Shown: positions 60,764-64,000 of the stretch, in pieces
Numbering within the stretch: the first letter of the stretch is position 1
How the letters are laid out: every line of letters starts with the position of its first letter
Assembly: GCA_964574635.1 (NCBI GenBank)
Contig: CAZNOG010000002.1
Coordinates: forward strand, 186,001-250,000
Length of the DNA stretch: 64,000 bases
DNA from: CAZNOG01 sp964574635
GTDB taxonomy: Bacteria > Bacteroidota > Bacteroidia > Flavobacteriales_D > Cryomorphaceae
Reading direction: 5' to 3'
Position numbers and translations under genes: made by a program
Notes under the pieces: generated by a model
Told to the model about the DNA's origin: nothing
Seen by the model: only the letters and a program-made list of their open reading frames with translations
The model's database searches: none

Positions 60764-61856
60764 GGACCTGACCTTGGTGAATGTGAAACATCCTCACGGG
60801 CTTGCTAATTTCGGAAAAAATCGCTTGCACGCGATCGGCGTTCGTATCGGTGATGAAGATCTGCCCGAAGCGACCGTCGCCGACCAGCGTCATGAGGTGG
60901 CGCACCCTTCGGTCGTCGATCTTGTCGAAGATATCGTCGAGGAGGAGGATGGGGATTTTGCCCACCGCATCGGCCACCAGATCGAATTGGGCGAGTTTGA
61001 GCGCGATCAGATACGTTTTTTGTTGGCCTTGGGAACCGTACCGCTTCAAAGGGTGCCCCCCGATGGAAAACCGAAGGTCGTCTTTGTGCACGCCGGCGTT
61101 GGTGAATTGGGAGCGTTGGTCTTTGGCGCGGTGAGCCAGCAGCACTTCGGCGAAGTCGCCTTCGGCCAGCTGCGAGCGGTACGTCAAGCCGATTTCTTCC
61201 GCCCCACCGCTGATGTCGCGGTAGTGGGATTCAAAGATGGGCGTGAACTTGGCCACGAATTCCTTTCTCTTCCGGTGGATGACCTCGGCGTGATCGACCA
61301 ACTGCACGTCCCATATTTCCAGCGCTTCGGGGTCGAAGTGGCGTCGATCCCAAAATTCCTTGAGCAGGGCGTTGCGTTGGCGAAGAATCTTGTTGTACGA
61401 GATGAGATGGTCGAGGTACACCCTGTCGTATTGGGAAATGATGCTGTCGACGAAGCGCCTGCGTATCTCGCTGCCTTCCGAAATCAAATCCTTGTCGTAT
61501 GGCGAAATCACCACGGAGGGATACTTGCCGATGTGTTCGGCAAGCCTTTCGTACTCCTCCTTGTTTTTCCTGAAGATCTTTTTCTTCCCCCGCTGTACGC
61601 TGCATTGCAGCTTGGCGGTGTCGCCGTCGGCGACGAATTCCCCTTCGATCAGGAAAAATTCTTCCCCGTGCAGAATGTTCTGCGCATCGAAAGGATTGAA
61701 ATAGCTTTTACAGAAGGACAGGTAGTGGATGGCATCCAGGAGATTGGTTTTCCCCTGGCCGTTGTGTCCGGCAAAAACGTTGACTCCCGGATCGAACTCC
61801 AACGTGGCTTCCCTGTGGTTTTTGAAGTTGATGAGGCTTAAACTCGCAATGTTCAT
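60744..61856 (-). CDS. recF: DNA replication and repair protein RecF
   Basis: 370 residues. SMC-like ATPase: N-terminal LINFKNHREATLEFDPGVNVFAGHNGQGKTN contains the Walker A (GHNGQGKTN), and Walker B with the D-loop is ILLLDDIFDKIDDRR, preceded by the signature RYGSQGQQKTYLIALKLAQ. It loads RecA at stalled forks with RecO and RecR. ATG 61856 is used (MNIASLSLINFKN), the family start; an upstream in-frame start is 17 codons away. Divergent from the YfgM-like gene. Confidence 0.95.
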   Translation of the reverse strand: MNIASLSLINFKNHREATLEFDPGVNVFAGHNGQGKTNLLDAIHYLSFCKSYFNPFDAQNILHGEEFFLIEGEFVADGDTAKLQCSVQRGKKKIFRKNKEEYERLAEHIGKYPSVVISPYDKDLISEGSEIRRRFVDSIISQYDRVYLDHLISYNKILRQRNALLKEFWDRRHFDPEALEIWDVQLVDHAEVIHRKRKEFVAKFTPIFESHYRDISGGAEEIGLTYRSQLAEGDFAEVLLAHRAKDQRSQFTNAGVHKDDLRFSIGGHPLKRYGSQGQQKTYLIALKLAQFDLVADAVGKIPILLLDDIFDKIDDRRVRHLMTLVGDGRFGQIFITDTNADRVQAIFSEISKPVRMFHIHQGQVHEAQRQ

Positions 61857-61918
61857 AAGGCTTCCGGCAAAATTACCAATTCCTTTTGAGCGAACCGGCA
61901 CGGGCAATGAAAAAAACC

Positions 61919-61926
61919 TATTTTTG
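61919..61926 (+). promoter_or_regulatory. -7 box TATTTTTG upstream of the YfgM-like gene
   Basis: TATTTTTG matches TANNTTTG, 23 bp before the ATG at 61950. Confidence 0.55.
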
Positions 61927-61949
61927 CCCCTTCAAAGAAATCGCTCAAC

Positions 61950-62627
61950 ATGTCCAAAAAAGATTCCAAAAGCAAAGACACTTTGGTGGATGTACAAAGT
62001 GCGTACTCCAAGACCGAACAATACGTGGAAAAAAACCGGAACCCCATTTTGATCATTGCGGGGATTATGGTCGTACTCTTCGCCGGTTACTTCGGGTATA
62101 CGCGTCTGTACCTTTTCCCGAAAAGCCAGGAAGGCATGGAGATGCTTTGGAAAGCCGAATACTGGTTTGAAATCGACTCTTTGGACAAGGCACTGCACGG
62201 CAACGAATCGTACTACGGTTTCGAATACATCGCCGACAGCTACAGCTCCACGAAAGCCGGGGCCCTCGCAGCTTACTACGCGGGCGTTATCCACCTGAAA
62301 CAAGGCGATTACCCCCGGGCCATCGCCTACCTCAAAAACGCCGATCTGGACGACAAGCTCGCCGGTGCGGTGGCTCTGGGCGGAATAGGCGACGCGTACG
62401 TGGAACTTGGGAACTTCAACCAAGCCCTCACCTATTTCGACCGCGCGGTGAAACATTCGGACAATCCCCTCACCGCTCCGGTGTATCTCAAGAAGGCCGG
62501 CTTGGTGTTGGAAGAAATGGAAAAATTCGCCGATGCCCGTGCCAAGTACCAGAGCATCAAAGACAATTACCCCAAGAGTCCCCAGGCTCAAGACATCGAC
62601 TCATACATCGCCCGGGTAGGCGGTTGA
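61950..62627 (+). CDS. YfgM-like tetratricopeptide membrane protein
   Basis: 225 residues: cytoplasmic N-terminus, membrane helix (about 33-55; NPILIIAGIMVVLFAGYFGYTR), then periplasmic TPR-type repeats (MLWKAEYWFEIDSLDKALHG; AGALAAYYAGVIHLKQGDYPRAIAYLKNADLDDKLAG; NFNQALTYFDRAVKHS). This is the YfgM/tetratricopeptide_21 layout; in E. coli YfgM works with PpiD at the SecYEG translocon and in stress control. The same gene often lies between recF and ribH in Flavobacteria, as here. Its stop is 3 bp before ribH. Confidence 0.84.
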   Translation: MSKKDSKSKDTLVDVQSAYSKTEQYVEKNRNPILIIAGIMVVLFAGYFGYTRLYLFPKSQEGMEMLWKAEYWFEIDSLDKALHGNESYYGFEYIADSYSSTKAGALAAYYAGVIHLKQGDYPRAIAYLKNADLDDKLAGAVALGGIGDAYVELGNFNQALTYFDRAVKHSDNPLTAPVYLKKAGLVLEEMEKFADARAKYQSIKDNYPKSPQAQDIDSYIARVGG

Positions 62628-62630
62628 TCC

Positions 62631-63116
62631 ATGGCCACGGCAGGAAAAAACCTCTCGGAATTCGATCGCGACGCGGTTCCCTCAGCGGCGCCGTATTCTT
62701 TCGCGGTGGTGGTTTCCGAATGGAATCGAGAAATCACCGACAAGCTGGCGCAAGGCGCTCTGGACACTTTGATTTCCCTCGGTGCGGCACCTGATCGCAT
62801 CGACCTGCAATTCGTACCGGGGAGCTTCGAGCTTCCCTCCGGCGCCAAACTCATGCTCGAACGCAATCACTACGACGCGGCTATCGCCATCGGATCGGTG
62901 ATCCAAGGCGAAACCCGGCATTTCGAATTCGTGTGTTCGGCCGTGGCCCATGGCGTCAAAGACGTGGCGCTGCAAACCGGGGTGCCCGTGATCTTTTGTG
63001 TGCTGACGGACGACACGATCGAACAGGCGCGTGCGCGCTCCGGCGGGGAGCACGGCAACAAAGGCGTGGAAGCCGCCGTGGCCGCGGTGAAAATGGCCAA
63101 GCTCAGAAAGGGCTGA
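62631..63116 (+). CDS. ribH: 6,7-dimethyl-8-ribityllumazine synthase
   Basis: 161 residues; makes lumazine, the penultimate riboflavin step. Motifs: SFAVVVSEWNREITDKL (SEWN-type substrate site), VPGSFELPSGAKLML, and AIAIGSVIQGETRHFEFVCSAVAHG with the catalytic His. Length matches icosahedral-type RibH. Translated right after the YfgM-like gene (3 bp gap), so co-transcribed. Confidence 0.97.
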   Translation: MATAGKNLSEFDRDAVPSAAPYSFAVVVSEWNREITDKLAQGALDTLISLGAAPDRIDLQFVPGSFELPSGAKLMLERNHYDAAIAIGSVIQGETRHFEFVCSAVAHGVKDVALQTGVPVIFCVLTDDTIEQARARSGGEHGNKGVEAAVAAVKMAKLRKG

Positions 63117-63205
63117 GTCCGAGGCCAAACATTGCACCGCATTTCCTGTTGCATAATTCAACTCATCACCGCGAAGGCGTGTCGGCGCGGCAAAAAATCT
63201 TATTT

Positions 63206-64000
63206 ATGGAAACGAGAAAACTCGGCAATACGGACCTCAGGACGAAACCCGTGGTATTCGGCGGAAACGTATTCGGCTGGACACTGGACGAAAAACAATC
63301 CATGGATGTCCTCGACCAATTTCTCGATGCGGGTTTCAACGCCATCGATACGGCCGACAGTTATTCGCATTGGGTGGAAGGGAACAGTGGCGGTGAATCC
63401 GAAACCATCCTCGGAAAATGGTTCAAGCAGAGACAAAACCGCGACCGCGTGCTGCTGATCACCAAGGTGGGTTCCGTGCCGGGCAAGCAAGAGCGCAACG
63501 TGCACAAGGAGTACATCATCCGCGCCGCCGAAGAGTCGCTGCGCCGCCTCCACACCGACGTGATCGATTTGTACATGACTCACTGGGACAACGAAGACGT
63601 GCCCGTAGACGAGACCCTCGAAGCCTACCACCGGCTGGTAAAATCCGGCAAAGTTAGGTACATCGGCGCTTCCAACGTATCGCCGGCGCGCATCCGCGAG
63701 TCGCTCGAAACCTCGGCTTCCGAGGGTTTTCCGGCGTACGAGGTTCTGCAGCCCCAGTACAATCTGGTCGAGCGCCAAAAATTCGAGACGGACTACCTGC
63801 CCCTGGCGCAGGAGCACGGCTTGGGCGTCATCACCTATTACTCCTTGGCTTCGGGATTTTTGACCGGAAAGTACCGCAGCGAGGACGACCTCCGCGGCGA
63901 CCGCGCCGAGGCGGTGAAGAAGTACATGACTTCCCAAGGCATGCGGATCCTCGAGGTCCTCGACCGCGTGACGGAAGTGCACGACACCACTCCCGCGGCC
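63206..64000 (+). CDS. Aldo/keto reductase, 3'-truncated by the window edge
   Basis: 265 codons are visible without a stop, so this is a partial gene. The start METRKLGNTDLRTKPVVFGGNVFGW is typical; catalytic tetrad residues are Asp and Tyr in NAIDTADSYSHW, Lys in VLLITKVG and His in DLYMTHWDN. GKVRYIGASNVSP and TYYSLASGFLTGKY are the cofactor and C-terminal loops. NADPH-dependent reduction of carbonyl compounds is expected; the natural substrate is unknown. It begins 90 bp after ribH. Confidence 0.93.
   Translation, partial: METRKLGNTDLRTKPVVFGGNVFGWTLDEKQSMDVLDQFLDAGFNAIDTADSYSHWVEGNSGGESETILGKWFKQRQNRDRVLLITKVGSVPGKQERNVHKEYIIRAAEESLRRLHTDVIDLYMTHWDNEDVPVDETLEAYHRLVKSGKVRYIGASNVSPARIRESLETSASEGFPAYEVLQPQYNLVERQKFETDYLPLAQEHGLGVITYYSLASGFLTGKYRSEDDLRGDRAEAVKKYMTSQGMRILEVLDRVTEVHDTTPAA

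Overview
The window reads as a chromosomal scaffold from a member of the Bacteroidota, most likely a Flavobacteriales/Cryomorphaceae-like lineage with fairly high GC. Supporting signs are a SusC/SusD pair, secreted proteins with type IX-type C-termini, RNase Y beside ZapA, DPP-IV with POT peptide transporters, a TPR-membrane-HTH regulator, and many -7 boxes of the Bacteroidota form TANNTTTG. A run of exactly 100 N inside a repeat (39206-39305) marks a scaffold gap. No prophage, insertion sequence, integrase or CRISPR array was seen. Assignment to a genus is not possible from this sequence.

Layout. 1-7.2 kb: end of the CCA-adding enzyme, an egtB-egtD pair for hercynine/ergothioneine-type chemistry, a type IX-sorted surface protein, a subtilisin-like protease and a DoxX protein. 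7.4-11.8 kb: an EamA protein, the NAD salvage pair pncB-pncA, a PhnA-type zinc ribbon protein, a Dph6-like ATPase and a free-methionine-sulfoxide reductase. 11.8-20.3 kb: a cell-surface polysaccharide cluster (wecB, three glycosyltransferase-like genes, an O-antigen polymerase/ligase, a flippase, a sugar epimerase), followed in the same direction by rny, zapA and a coiled-coil partner gene. 22.6 kb: an M23 peptidase. 24.4-26 kb: a gene-free, AT-richer stretch. 26-31.6 kb: a peptide-use operon (DPP-IV and two POT transporters). 31.8-34.8 kb: a thioredoxin-fold protein, citrate synthase and a double universal stress protein. 34.9-40.5 kb: tRNA-His, an iron-chelate ABC locus and a large TPR regulator. 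40.6-52.3 kb: a two-component system and a SusC/SusD locus, all on the minus strand. 52.7-64 kb: a CPA2 antiporter, a secreted alpha-amylase family enzyme, a conserved Bacteroidota protein of unknown role, dciA-like and recF, a YfgM-like protein, ribH and an aldo/keto reductase.

The most interesting signals are non-coding. Six intergenic elements (five of 129-132 bp and one of 69 bp) share conserved ends and a variable hairpin whose arms change sequence but stay complementary; they probably form one structured RNA family, perhaps the Flavo-1 RNA. The gene-free region at 24.4-26 kb holds two related minus-strand small RNA genes, each with a -33/-7 promoter and a strong terminator hairpin. An unusual word related to CACCCACAAAAACC recurs in five intergenic places.

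Functionally the window combines surface glycan building, protein and starch scavenging (DPP-IV with POT, SusCD with a GH13 enzyme), iron uptake, and redox/stress protection (EgtB/EgtD, MsrC, DoxX, USP). Most calls come from recognised motifs. Family-level function is firmer than substrate, and all Rfam/HMM-type statements are from memory and unchecked.
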